A stretch of DNA of 64,000 nt. Source: Megalobrama amblycephala (taxonomy: Eukaryota; Chordata; Actinopteri; Cypriniformes; Xenocyprididae). The notes below the pieces were generated by a model, which saw only the letters and a list, made by a program, of their open reading frames with translations, did no database searches and was not told where the DNA came from. This document shows, piece after piece, positions 12,585-24,410 of this stretch. How positions within the stretch are numbered: the stretch's first letter is position 1; the number at the start of each line of letters is the position of its first letter. Location of the stretch: assembly GCF_018812025.1 (NCBI RefSeq), contig NC_063045.1, forward strand, positions 61,887,839-61,951,838, read 5' to 3'. The position numbers and the translations under genes were made by a program.

Positions 12585-13400
12585 GTGTCTTGCCTTAACT
12601 GCTGGAGTGGGCAGTCGACCCACAACAGAAGATTGTGTGTTTGTCCCAGCGGTGCGCAGGGGCCGGTTTTGGGCTCCACCCCGTCTGCATGCCGTCACGC
12701 TGGGGGAAACCTTCATGCCAGACTGCCATGCTTTGATGCTGGTGCTCGGGGATGTAATTTGAGTCACAGTTATCACAGTCACATCTAGAAAGCTCAACCA
12801 CACCTTCCCCTCAGAAAAACAGGCCTGTTGAATTTCCACAGAATAAAAAACAAGAATAAACGTGTATGAAAGGGTCTGACCTTGAATCATCTGAGCTGCC
12901 GAGCATCTTTTAATTGCCTGTGAGTTTTTTTGCTTTAGCAGTCACATCGCAGAGTCACCGCGTGACCTCCGTCACCTCTGGAAACTAAAACAACACGCTT
13001 CAGGCAATTAGCGTTTCATCTGCTCTGATGCAATGTTTCACTGAAATCACTTGCAGCAGAAGTCAGTTCGCCTTCACCCACAAATCTGCAATCCTTTAGA
13101 GTGATCCTAATCAGGAATCACCCCCAAATTGCTTCCATACGAAGATTAAAATTTAATTTCATCCATTTCCAGTGAGGATATTAGAATATGCAAAAGTGTT
13201 TTCACTGGATCATGTTATGCAATAGTACTATAATAACCAAAAAGGCTTTTCTGAATATGAATCCACATGTGAATTTGGATTATGTCTGTGCATAAATCAA
13301 ATTAAAACAAATCTGGAAGGGAAACAATTGGGCTTTGGCATCGTTGAGCAGCGTGTCCAGCTAAGACCATCAAATCAACTAACCATGCATTTTTATCATT
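12585..13400. other. Unique intron sequence
   Basis: 12590-12800 is GC-rich and unique, with chance open frames on both strands (12540-12890 minus, 12555-12788 plus). The rest is AT-rich and unrecognised. Confidence 0.4.
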
Positions 13401-13690
13401 ATTCTTATGCATAATGTGTTTTAGATTTTTAAGTGTTTTTGAAAGAAGTTTCTAATGAAATGCACAAAGATAAATACAGTAAAAATAGTGAAATATTATT
13501 ACAATTTAAAACAGCTGTTTTCTATGTGAATATATAGTAAAGTGTAATTTATTCCTGTGATCAAAGCTGAATTTTCAGCATCATTACTGTGTCACAGAAA
13601 TCAAGAAACTTTCCTACATTTCCAACATTGAAAGCAAACATTGAAACATTGCTGCTTCATATTTTAGTGGAAACCGTTTAAATAAAACCC
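13400..13690 (+). repeat. Degraded copy of the 'tacactaccgttca' repeat
   Basis: Shares 'aaatagtgaaatattattac', 'gtgaatatatagtaaagtg' and 'aaagctgaattttcagcatc' with the complete element at 14815-15270, same orientation. The ends are missing here. Confidence 0.7.
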
Positions 13691-14190
13691 AAACACTTCT
13701 TTGAAAAGTAATAACTGTGGCATCAACGTGCCCCTCCATTTGTAAAAGTACCACAAGATGCCCTACATTTGTAAATATTGCGAGCCGAATGCCATGGAAA
13801 ACTGTAAAGCGTGAGCGCATCTAATCCACATTGATATAACGCCGCATGACGTGCTCAGGAAACTGCAGCCGGAATGAAAGCTTGACTGTATGAGCACAGA
13901 AGAGATAGATGGAGGCAGCGAGCGGTATGGAAGGTCAGCGAGTGTGTGAGAGAAGAGTGAATATTCCGGTGAAAACTTTTCAATTGGATTTCTCCTGCTG
14001 GAATGGTTCATGAAAATGAAACGGCGGTCTCGTAAGCTCTGATATGAAAGCAGAGCAGCGCAGTGACCCGACAGATCGCAGTATAGTTCACTCCGACACA
14101 CACGGCCTGCGTCTCCCGCAGGTTCAGCCGCGCGAGGTCGGAATAACAAAGACTTCCAGGATGCGCTGCATTCAAATGTTTGGAGCATAT
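13691..14190. other. Unique intron sequence
   Basis: GC-moderate, non-repetitive. A 141-codon antisense frame (13763-14188) starts in the repeat-poor block but shows no domain; treated as chance. Confidence 0.4.
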
Positions 14191-14814
14191 TAGTTTTTAT
14201 TAATATTTTAAGCTACGTTTTATATTTTCCATTTTCAAGTTTTTTTGCCGTTTTTTTTTTTTTTTTACTTTTATTAGTTTTTGTTTTTTTAAATATTTAT
14301 ATAGTTTTTATTTCATTCCATTTTCAAGTTTTAGTAATTTTTTTTTTTTTTTTTTTTTTTTAGTTTTTGTGGGGTTTTTCCCCAATATTTATATAGTTTT
14401 TATTTCAGTTTTGTTTTCATTAAAATTTTGAACTACTTTTTATATTTATATTTTCCATTTTCGAGTTTTAGTAATTTTGCTGTTTTTTAAATTATTTTTA
14501 TTAGCTTTTGTGTGTTTTAAAAATATTTTTATATAGTTTTTCAGTTTTGTTTTTCTTAATATTTTAAAATACTTTTTATTTTTATATTTTCCCATTTCAA
14601 GTTTAAGCAATTTTGCTGTTTTTGTTTTGTTTGTTTTGTTTTTCTTTCAATATTTCTATAGTTTTTTATCTCAGTTTTAATTATTTTAAAACTTCGACAA
14701 ACTAAAGAAAATGAGAAATGTCGCCTTGGTGTATTTTCTAACAGAAATATGTTTTTCATATTATTTCAGTTATTTACATAAGTTTTTGTGTTTTTTTATT
14801 ATTATTATTTTATG
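14190..14814. repeat. T-rich interspersed repeat, left part (split by insertion)
   Basis: Repeats of 'tatttccattttcaagtttt' alternate with 'tatagtttttatttcag', the same type of sequence as the array at 29330-30745. The matching end, 'ttcagttaacaataaaaacc', appears at 15300, after the inserted element at 14815-15270. Confidence 0.65.
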
Positions 14815-15270
14815 TATACACTACCGTTCACACATTTGGGGATAGCAAGATTTTGCAATGTTTTTGAAAGAGTCTCTTCTGCTCACTAAAGCTGCATTTA
14901 TCTGATCAAAAATACAGTAAAAATAGTGAAATATTATTACAATGTAAAATATCTGTTTTCTATGTGAATATATAGTAAAGTGTAATTTATTCCTGTGATC
15001 AAAGCTGAATTTTCAGCATCATTACTCCAGTCTTCAGTGTCACATGATCCTTCAGAAATCATTCTGATATGATGATTTGATGCTCAAGAAACATTTATGA
15101 TTATTATCAATGTTGAAAACAGTTGTGCTGCTTCAGATTTTTGTTTTCAGGATTCTTTGATGAATAAAAAGTTCAAAAGAACAGCATCTTTTGTAACATA
15201 ATAAATGTATTTACTGTCACTTTTGTTCAATTTAATGCGTCCTTTTGAAATATTTGAATGGTAGTTTATA
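14815..15270 (+). mobile_element. Complete short inverted-repeat element with 'tatacactaccgttca' ends
   Basis: It starts 'tatacactaccgttca' and ends 'ttgaatggtagtttata', whose reverse complement matches the start. The 456-bp interior (for example 'cagtgtcacatgatccttca') is one I recall as extremely common in fish genomes. No coding sequence. It sits within the T-rich repeat. Fragments of it also occur at 13400-13690 and about 62570-62625. Confidence 0.7.
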
Positions 15271-15325
15271 TTAACAAACATGATTTTAATGTTTTTCATT
15301 TCAGTTAACAATAAAAACCCTGGTT
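15271..15325. repeat. T-rich repeat, right end
   Basis: Contains 'tttcagttaacaataaaaac' then 'cctgg', the reverse complement of the family end seen at 44839 ('cagggttattatcgttaac'). It completes the element interrupted at 14815. Confidence 0.5.
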
Positions 15326-15975
15326 TGGAGTTGCTGAAACTCGAGAGATCTTCTAAAACAAGGCGGTACAGATATATCACAAGCTCCGATATCAAAGTCT
15401 CATCTTAACAGCGAGAAACACCAAAGATCTGTGTGAGGAACTGGAGAACTGAGAGCTCAACGGAGCGGGTTGTTAAAATAAAGAGGTCAAGTTCTTTGTA
15501 GGACTCTTTGAAGAGCAGCACCGGACAAGATCACCCGCTAAAACAAGTGCGATAACATTGATGTAAGAAAACAAACACAGCAGCAGCACATCCAGCTGGA
15601 AGATCTCTTCACCTCCCATTCATATGGTGGATCGGAGATGAAACAACACATCGGGGGAGTCTGCGCTCTCTTTAGAGTTTGTCAAGAGCCAAACATCTTC
15701 AAAGCCAGAAAGAAAAACCTAAAACAACACCAGTCCCCGCATGTGCCGCCCGTGTGCAGCGAGCAGGCCATGTGTATCCAAACAATCCACTCAGACAAGA
15801 GCTTGCTGGGAATAAATGATGTAGGAAGTGTCCTCAGAGCCTCTCGGTTCGGGTTCACTGGCAGTCTGCCGCAACAAAGCATCTCCGTCACCCAAAGCCT
15901 AATTGTTTTTTCAATTAACAGCGGCTTCCCCAGAGCGCCGTGTGCCGTGTTCAACGCACATTCGTCGCTGGATGA
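15326..15975. other. Unique, GC-moderate intron sequence
   Basis: Non-repetitive. Open frames on both strands (15638-16042 plus, 15682-15954 minus) have no recognisable domain. Possible conserved non-coding DNA; no direct evidence. Confidence 0.4.
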
Positions 15976-16149
15976 GTGTAAAAGCTGTGCTGGAATCAGA
16001 GTCTCAGTGTTTCATGTTTTGACACGATTTTACTGCATCTGAAGTGTTTGTGAAAGAGCATCTGAGAGTCTGAGAGAAACACCGAACGCTGTTATGTTAC
16101 GCTGCAATAAAAACAATCGACAAAGACAAAAAGGGAGAAAAGCACACGT
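15976..16149 (+). repeat. Segmental duplication, copy 1
   Basis: Matches 19816-19992 in the same orientation: 'tttactgcatctgaagtgtt', 'gtctgagagaaacaccgaac' and 'gggagaaaagc.cacg'. The unit is otherwise unique-looking, not a recognised transposon. Confidence 0.8.
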
Positions 16150-16181
16150 TATTTTTGACCGCATAAATAAACCGCAATTAA

Positions 16182-17747
16182 TTAACCCTCTGGAGTCTGA
16201 GGCTGATTTGGGGCCTGGAGAAGTTTTGACATGCCCTGACATTTGTGCTTTTTTCAGTTGTTCATAAACATATAAATGACAAAAGTGTCATTACACTGTA
16301 TTCAGCACAAACTAGGCTACAATAATATGTGAGGAACATGTATGTACATGTTTGTGTTTTTGAAGGAATAATGTTTATGCGTGGTTATTGAAAAAACAAA
16401 AAACTTAAGTCACTGAAATAAGGCCAAAATAAGTATATTAAATCTGTGTTCACAAGACTTTTGGGTATTGGAGGTTGTAGACTAGAGTTTTTGCTTCAAA
16501 ATTATGTAAAAATTATTCTGCCTACTCCTTCATATAAAACAATATATTGATTTAGTTTTTGTAAGACACTTTTTGCCAAGAAACACAGTATGCATGGAGG
16601 CGTGAATCACCACTGAATAATGGGCCATTCTCACCTGAGAAGACAAAAGAATCGCATAGTAATGAGCTGAAATGACTTGCATATTAATGAGGCATTTCAG
16701 TCAGGTAGGCTGTGAAAAAAACCTTCTGTGATGTCTCAAGCTCATCATGATATATGAAACATACAGAAAAATATTATTACAATATAAAGTAATGGTTTTA
16801 TATTATACTTTAAAATATAATGTATTTCTGTGATGCAAAGAGTCTGAATATAGGCTTTTAGTTTAAAAGCATGCACATTTGGAGAAATATTGGATTCTCA
16901 TATGCTTATGTCAATTTTCTATACAGAGAAGTTATATTTATTTAATATTCATTGTCATTACTATGAGCGCTGGTGTTTTCAATTCATCCTTGAAGTCGGA
17001 GGGCGCTCTCTGTGCATTTTTAGTCCACAAATTCATCTAAAAGAAGAAGAGGCTATTCCATGAATGGAGTTTCCAATTCATACTGCAGCCGGAGGGCGCT
17101 AAAGAAACAAAAACTCATCTAAAATTCATCTGTAGAAGAAAAGAAAACAGGAACTAACTGCATGTCTTCTAGAGCTCCCTAACCATGACTTTTACATCCA
17201 GATAAACACTTTTCAAGACAATAAATACACAATTGAGACGATGAATGCATGTATTGCCTCTGAATTTGCGTCTGAATAGCGCTGGCTCCGTGGGCGTGGC
17301 CGCATTAGTGGATAATGAGCTGAATCACGGACTTCTGACATGGCTCTCTTTTCATACAGATTACATAAACACAGAAGGTTTGTTTTCGATTTGACTTAAA
17401 TGATTTAAAACCTGACATCTTAACGTTTTTTAGACATAAGTTTAACTTTTCTGTGATTAGTATTCACTAAGTTACAGTTCATTTTCTGAGAACTATCAGA
17501 TTGGACTTCGTTCAGAGGGAGAGGAGAAATCACGCATCATGTTAGTTTTCTTTATTTTACAAAAAGCACAACATTGTGTTTTTACTCTGAGTGTATACAA
17601 ATAAAAGAAGATATTCTATAGTTTCAATTGATATATTACTTATGTCTCTATGACAAAAAATGACGGAGTATTTTAAGTCTGTTTTGCTGCAATGTGAAAA
17701 AAAACCTGCAAAACGCGCCGGCGCGTTTTCAGACCTCAGAGTGTTAA
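16182..17747 (+). mobile_element. TTAA-flanked piggyBac-like non-autonomous element, copy B
   Basis: TTAA at 16182-16185 and 17744-17747, with 1,558 bp between. It begins CCCTCTGGAGTCTGAGGCTGA-like and ends CAGACCTCAGAGTG. It is in inverted orientation to copy A with very high identity throughout. A perfect 20-bp palindrome lies at 17710-17729. The interior holds a tandem pair of 'ggagggcgct' segments (about 16975-17010 and 17070-17100). A stretch near 16770-16858 resembles part of the 'tacactaccgttca' repeat. No transposase frame. Confidence 0.8.
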
Positions 17748-17784
17748 ACGAGACAGACAGACAGAGAGATCGAAAAAAATGATG

Positions 17785-18130
17785 ATGTTAATTAGTATTT
17801 ATCAATAAAACTCTATTATCATTAACAAAAATATATTTATCAAACTTCCAAAAACTGATACAACCCAGCCATTGGGTTAAATTTTTAAATTCAAATTTTT
17901 AACCCAACAGTTGGGTTTCTCTATATTTGACCCAAATTTGGGTTGAAACAAGCCAGCATTTTTTAGAGTGTAGATATTAAGATCTAGACATTACCTTTAA
18001 AAAAATACACGATATAAATAAACTGCAATTAAATAAACATCATAAATAAATGGCAATTCAATGTCATGAATAAATGGCATAAAAGTAACCTCATAAACAA
18101 ACAAAAGCATAAAATAAATTTAAATAAATA
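17785..18130. repeat. Degenerate unit(s) of the 295-bp array, interrupted
   Basis: 'tttatcaataaaactctatt' and, after an inserted fragment, 'gacattacctttaaaaaaat' match the unit of the array at 20540-21760. This suggests the array once began here and was broken by insertions. Confidence 0.55.
17862..17972 (-). mobile_element. Fragment of the 'tacactctaaaaaatgctgg' element
   Basis: Ends 'cagcattttttagagtgta', the reverse complement of the left end at 32274. It carries 'ttaacccaacagttgggttt' but no expanded minisatellite. It lies inside a unit of the AT-rich array. Confidence 0.65.
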
Positions 18131-19640
18131 AATATATTATTTTTAGGGGTCAAGTTCAAAGATTCACTCATGTTTATGCTCATAACTTGTGACGTGTAAG
18201 AAACTAAATTATTTTTCCTCTGAATCAAAAGCACCCTATGACGTCATGAACATTTTTACGCCATTTCGATTTTCTCACTTTTTCGAACTCTTCCTAGAGC
18301 GTTTGACCAATGTGCATCAAATTTGGTATGTAGCATCTACTCACACACCATGCAAAAAGTATTTAAAAGATTTTAGATCGGACAATCCGTTCTTGTATAG
18401 CGGGCAAAGAGGACACTGACAACACGTCGACAGACAAGACAGAGCAGGTTACTGATGATATTAAACAAAGTCCCAGCTTTCAAACTGTGTAATTTTTTAA
18501 TAAATTCAAACAATAAAAAGCGTTTTGAGGCTCTTTAATGTGTCGTGACAGATCGCTGTAGCTCCTCAGCTCAAGCGGCTCGTGAACCGATCATCTCTTC
18601 CTACTAGTTCATTTATAGCATCAAATAAACATGAATGAACATCAGAAGGAATGTTGTTTCAAAAGCAGTCAGTACACGAAGTTCAAGTCCACCGAGGTTA
18701 ATCTCCTAGCTCCTGACTGCTTTGTCGGACAAAATGCCGGATTCGGCGTTATGATTGGTTAGATCGCTTGTCAATCAAACTCCCGGCGAAGAGTCAATTG
18801 ACACCAAACTTGGTATATGTCATTACAGTCGTGATTTGGGGGTATATGCACAGTATCGTCACAGCGCCACCTACTGGTGCCGGGATATGAAAAATGGCCA
18901 TTTTTGCTTATAACTTTTGAATGCCTTTTCCTGAAATCATGAGTCTCCTTAGAATCCTTGAGGCATGCCGAGTTGAACGATATCCAATTTTCTTTGGTCG
19001 GCCATTTTGGGTGTCGGCCATTTTGAACGTTGTCATAAAATGTTGTTTTATGAACACATTAACGAATCGTTACGTAACTCAGTATGATTCATCGAGGCCA
19101 TGTTCTGAGAGGATCTGTAAAGTTTTAGTTCAGCGCCCCCTAGTGGTCAAGATATATTATGAAATTTATGAAAATGCTTATAACATGAAAAATTCAACAT
19201 ATTGTCATTTAACTTACATCATTAGATTTGTCGGCTTATGCCGAGTCCTACGATACCAAATTTGCAATATTCTACCATACTTAATGTCCGCCATATTGAA
19301 TTTTATTCAAAACCTACTTTTTTGAACAAAATTTCTCCGATTTGTATGAAATTTGGTATGTAGCATCTACAGACACTCATGAGAAAAATTTGCGTAAAGA
19401 TTTTTGATAAACTCAACCGTTGTTTTACAGAGTCAACAAAGTTGACTGCGATCACGCCAAAATGGATATGCGGCTGTATCATTACAAAAGTTTTGTGTAT
19501 TGATATGAAACTTGGTACATGTCATCACAGGCATGACTTGAAGGTGCATGCAGAGTTTCATCATAGCGCCACCTACTGCTCAGAAGTTATAAACCATGTT
19601 ATTATAACTGCTTTAACTGATGTAATTTAAACGGCGTTAT
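18131..19640. repeat. Composite interspersed repeat with internal duplication
   Basis: 'catcaaatttggtatgtagc' near 18316 recurs as 'atgaaatttggtatgtagca' near 19348, each followed by a related tail. The interior has paired 'tcggccattttg' words and 'gcgccacctactgg'. The 18405-18805 block interrupts it. Open frames at 18921-19325 and 19379-19630 are chance readings of this repeat. Class unknown. Confidence 0.55.
18405..18805 (+). repeat. hAT-derived module, direct copy 2
   Basis: Near-identical to 4470-4850, with extra 'caacacgtcgacagacaaga' near the left edge. It is nested in the composite repeat at 18131-19640. Confidence 0.75.
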
Positions 19641-19667
19641 CCTAATCTCATGATCACAGATGCTAAA

Positions 19668-19811
19668 TAGCATTTAAAAACTATTATCAATAACAAAAAA
19701 TAAATTTATCAAACTACCAATGACTGACTTGCAGTAAATCTACATATTAAAAAGTACACAATACTTTTCATCTTCACACAGAGCTCATTTAACCTTTTAT
19801 AAAATTAAACT
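19668..19811. repeat. Degenerate unit of the 295-bp array
   Basis: 'ataaatttatcaaactacca' and 'atgactgacttgcagtaaat' resemble the array unit at 20540-21760. It lies directly before the second copy of the segmental duplication. Confidence 0.5.
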
Positions 19812-19815
19812 GATG

Positions 19816-19992
19816 TGTGTAAAAGCTGCGTGTCTCAGGGTAATGCGCGTCTCGACACGATTTTACTGCATCTGAAGTGTTTGTGAAAGTGCATCAGCAC
19901 CTGCGAGTCTGAGAGAAACACCGAACGCTGGAGGGAAACATCGCAATAAAACTGGAAGCAATTGACAAAGACAAGAGGGAGAAAAGCGCACG
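19816..19992 (+). repeat. Segmental duplication, copy 2
   Basis: Partner of 15976-16149, displaced by about 3.84 kb. Several small indels distinguish the copies, so the event is not recent. Confidence 0.8.
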
Positions 19993-20540
19993 GTCGAGAG
20001 CGCTCAAAACGGCATCGCCGGCACGCTGTCAAATCAAGAGAAAACATGAGGTGTGCGACGGAGCTGCTGGATGGAATAACATGATTTGAGGAAATGAATC
20101 CTTCAAGAGCGAGAGAGAGGCCTGATGTTTCCTCAGACGGGGAATGAGGGAATGGAGTCAGCGTTCGCTGCGCCGCACTGCAGAAGAAATGATATTTGAA
20201 CAGAGTTGTGAATCTGCAGCCTCGACTGAATGTGATGAGATCAAAGTACTGTGTACCAGGAAATAACATCAACTCAGTAAGTAGAAAACATCGACGAATG
20301 CAGTTTGAACTGTGAAGTCTGATTCACATACTAATGAATCAGGTGAAATGACTCTTGAACTCACGAACTGAATCGAATGAATTACAAGCGGATTTCCTGG
20401 ATATAGTCAGTTCCTCCCCAAACTCACACCGCTGGTTTAGTTGCACCGGTCATGATCTGACCAACACGTCACACTATTGGTGTCAAACTTACAGCAACTC
20501 TGCATAACAATGACATCTTTAATAGATACACATTACCAAA
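19993..20540. other. Unique intron sequence
   Basis: GC-moderate unique DNA. A 145-codon antisense frame (19835-20272) overlaps the duplication and has no domain. Confidence 0.4.
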
Positions 20541-21765
20541 ATGAACAATCAATCAACAAATAAATAAATATAAATATAAATATAACAATTATATTAAATA
20601 ACATTTACCAATAAAACTACATTAACATTGCCAAAAATAAATGTATTAAATTAAAAATGACTGACTTAGAAATGACACATTATGTTTAAAAAAATGCACA
20701 TTTACAAAACAATTTAATTTTTATATATTTAACCATAATATAAAAAATGATATATTATATAATTTTATTTATTATTATTAAATGGCATTTACCAGTAAAA
20801 TTCAGTTAAAATCAAAATATTTATATTGTTCTTGTTATTTTGAAAAATTAATTTAAACTAATAAATAAATAATATTATAAATAGCTATCTACCAATAAAA
20901 CTATTAACATTTACAAAATGTATTAAACTATGAGTGACCGACTTAAAATCACAGATTACCTTAAAAAAAATGCACATTTACAAAATATTTTGATTGTTAT
21001 ATATTTAACTATAATATATAATATAATACAAAACAATATAATATAATATAATATAATAATATATTTTTATTTATTATTATTATTATTATTTTAATTGCCA
21101 TTTACCAATAAAATTCAGTAAAAATCAAAAATTTCCATTATTCTTAGCATTTGGAAAAATAAATTTTAATAAATAAATAATATTACAATTAATAGCAATT
21201 TCCCAATAAAACTCTATTAACATTGACAAAAATAAATGTATTAAACTACTAATGACTGAATTAAAAATCACAAATTACCTTTAAAAATGCACATTTACAT
21301 TTTGATTGTTATATATAATATTTACCCATAATATAAAATATAACATTATATAATTGTATTTATTTATAATAATGTTAAATGGAAATTACCAATAAAATTC
21401 AGTAAAAATCAAAAGATTCCCATTGTTCTTGTTACTTGGAAAAATAAATAAATAAATAAATAATATTACTATTATGTTAAATAGCAATTTCCCAATAAAA
21501 CTCTATTAACATTGCCAAAAATAAATGTATTAAACTATGAATGACTGACTTAAAAATTACACATTACCAAAAGATTATGTTTGTTATATGATATTTAACT
21601 ATAATATAATATAATACATTATTTATTTTATTTTATTGTGTTAAATAGCATTTACCAATAAAATTCAGTTAAAATCAAAAGATTTTCATTGTTCTTGTTA
21701 TAAAATAAATAAATAAATAAATAATAATAGTAGTAGCTGTAAAATAAAATTATTTTTAGTTAAAT
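20540..21765. repeat. AT-rich tandem array, period about 295 bp, four to five units
   Basis: 'ttaacattg.caaaaataaatg' recurs near 20628, 20915, 21225 and 21508. 'attcagt.aaaatcaaaa' recurs near 20805, 21113, 21398 and 21665. The units differ by indels in their AT-rich parts. Non-coding. Confidence 0.8.
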
Positions 21766-22889
21766 AGCACTTAACAATGGAGCTGCATTAACGTCAAGAT
21801 AAAATGATTCTGTTTTGTCAAGTTGAAAGTAGAGTTGTGTAGAAGTGTGTTGTGAGACCAGCGCTGTTCTCCACATGTGTGATAGCAGCTGCTGACAGCG
21901 CAGTGAAAGATAAGCTCGATTCTATCTGCGCGCGTCAGATTTATGGTTCCCGGGAAGCTCTGTATCACCCTCAGCGCTGCGTCTCTTCCATCAGGGGAGA
22001 GTCAAGCGTGAACGCGGATGAACGCCGGCATAAATCCTCCATCCCACTGCCTCTCGCTTTTATTTCCGCTCTGCACGGAAAGCAAGAATGATGCGCAATA
22101 TAAGGTGTGGGAACTTCAAACGATGAACCTGTCCTACAATAAAAGGATTTCAGGACGTCGGCCGTCCCATCATGATCTATGATGCGTGACACACGGGTCT
22201 GACGATTCATAAAGAATCATGTGATCACTAACCGTCAGACACTAAAACAGAAATACTGGCCAAAAGTGCTCAATCCGGAGGTGAAAGGTTTCATTGCGGC
22301 CTCAGATTAAGCAGCGATGTTCACGTTATCATGTTTCAGTTCATTCTGCTTCTATTTAAAGAAGAATAAAAACACATAATTGCAAAAGTACTCAAGAAAA
22401 GAGAGCCTGTAAGATTCTCCAGAAACAAACAAGCAGCAGATAAGCGACTGTCCTCCTTGTTTTACTCGTTCTTTCTCTAAGCCTGGATGAAAAACACACT
22501 CCAAATGTGTGTGTGTTGTATGAGAACCGTTAACAGCAGGTGATTACTGCTTAACTTCACAGATAGAGCGTCTCGACTGAAGGAAACACACAATCTTTTC
22601 ATTCTTTCTAGGTCAGAACAGAAACAGGCGGCGTCGCAGTTGCCATGACATTCACTTCAGCCCGAATCAAACGCAGGATGAACCCGGTTCAGCCGCGCAA
22701 GATCGTACAAAAACAAGGTTTTTCCTCCACTGAACATCTGACAACTGCATTCAGATTTAATCATATTTCATATTTATTCCTGCCTGTCGTCTGCTGTTCT
22801 GAACGTCTGTGAGAAACCAAACACAAGAGCTGAAGAACACTGAGATTTGTGTAAAACTGACCTGAAATCACTTTAAAAATGTGATTTTA
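21766..22889. other. Unique GC-moderate island
   Basis: Non-repetitive, with clearly higher GC than the arrays on both sides. Short open frames (21852-22091 plus, 21971-22210 minus) lack motifs. Candidate conserved non-coding DNA; no exon recognised. Confidence 0.4.
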
Positions 22890-23628
22890 TTTTTACAGAT
22901 CAGAATCATTTAAAAATAATACAGTAAAAAATAAAGTAGTAATAATAATAATAATAATAAATACTTTGAAAAATATTAAGTAATAATGAATAAAAAAATA
23001 ATTATAATTAATAACTAGAAAAATAAAACTTTAATAATAATAAAGCACTAAACTACAGTAAAATAAGTAAACAGCAATAATAATAATAATATTAAAGATA
23101 ATAAATAAATAAATACAGCAGTAAACCACAGTAAATTTTAAGTAAATAATAATAATAATAATAATAATAAATACTTAAAAATAATCATGACAAATAATTT
23201 TGATTAATTTTAAATAATAATGATTAATAACTAGAAAAATAATAAAAGAATAATAAAGCAGTAAACTACAGTAAAAATTAAGTAAATATAATAATAAATG
23301 ATAAATAATTAAAAAATGATAAATATATATAGTTAAGAATATCTGAAAAATAATACTTAAGAATAATAAAGCAGTAAACTACAGTAAAAATTAAGAAAAT
23401 AATAATAAATGATAAATACTTAAATAATAATAATAAATAGATATGTTTAAGAATATCTGAAAAATAATACTTAATAATACATTTTACTGTAGTTTACCAC
23501 TTTAAATAAATATGATTAATAACTAGAAAATTAATAAAAGAATAATAAAGCAGTAAACCAAGATAAAAATGAATAATAATAATAATAGTAATAATAATAA
23601 ATGATTGATAAATACTTAAAAATAAATT

Positions 23629-23705
<77 letters not shown>

Positions 23706-23935
23706 GGAATACCTGAAAATGAATACTTAAAGAATAATAAAGCAGTATAATTAATTAAACTACAGTATGATTTAAGTAAATATTAATACTAATAATAATC
23801 AATAAATAATTATGATTAATAATTCAATATTAATAAAAAAAATTATAATACATTTTACTAGAGTTTACAACTTTAAGTAAATAAGTAAGTAAGTAAATAA
23901 ATAAATAAATAAACGAGCGAGTAAAATGAACGAGC
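22890..23935. repeat. TAA-rich complex tandem repeat with long (AT)n
   Basis: Recurrent word 'gcagtaaactacagtaaaa' (near 23258 and 23361, degenerate elsewhere) is embedded in AATA/TAA simple repeats. Inverted copies ('ttttactgtagtttaccact') occur near 23482. (AT)n at 23634-23701. Confidence 0.85.
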
Positions 23936-24410
23936 CAAATTCTTCTGATCTATCTGAAGTTCAGGGATTCACATTAATAACTCATTTATGCTCATTTATG
24001 TTCCAATTCCAATTAATAATCAACCAAACCTGAAAGTGAGGATGATCCAGGTAACACAGTGAAAACAGGTGTATTCTGGGTAACAGGACGCTAAAGCAGC
24101 TGCCCGCTTCTCTTCCAGTTAGCCTAAAGCGTGACCTTCCCTGTAAACATGAGGAACGGATCTGACCTACAGACTCCGAACAATCACGCGTTTGGCGTCT
24201 CTCCAGTAACGGATCTGAGCAAACGGCCGGAGTCTGACAGTGAATACTGAAGAAAGCGGCGTGAGAGAGCATCTGGAGGAGCGTCAGACGCTGAGCCGAG
24301 GGCAGACGGAGGAGCATCTTACTCTCTTCTGCACCTGAGATTCATGTTTCATCTGAAATCTGATTCTTTTTCCAGTATTAGAACTGTCACTTCATTACAG
24401 CCGATTCAAC
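23936..24410. other. Unique GC-richer island between TAA arrays
   Basis: About 450 bp of non-repetitive sequence. The 111-codon antisense frame at 23982-24317 has no recognisable domain or splice pair. Candidate conserved non-coding DNA only. Confidence 0.4.

Noticed and set aside
19835..20272. 145-codon minus-strand frame
   Set aside because: Overlaps the segmental duplication, whose other copy (15976-16149) has indels that would break the frame; no domain.
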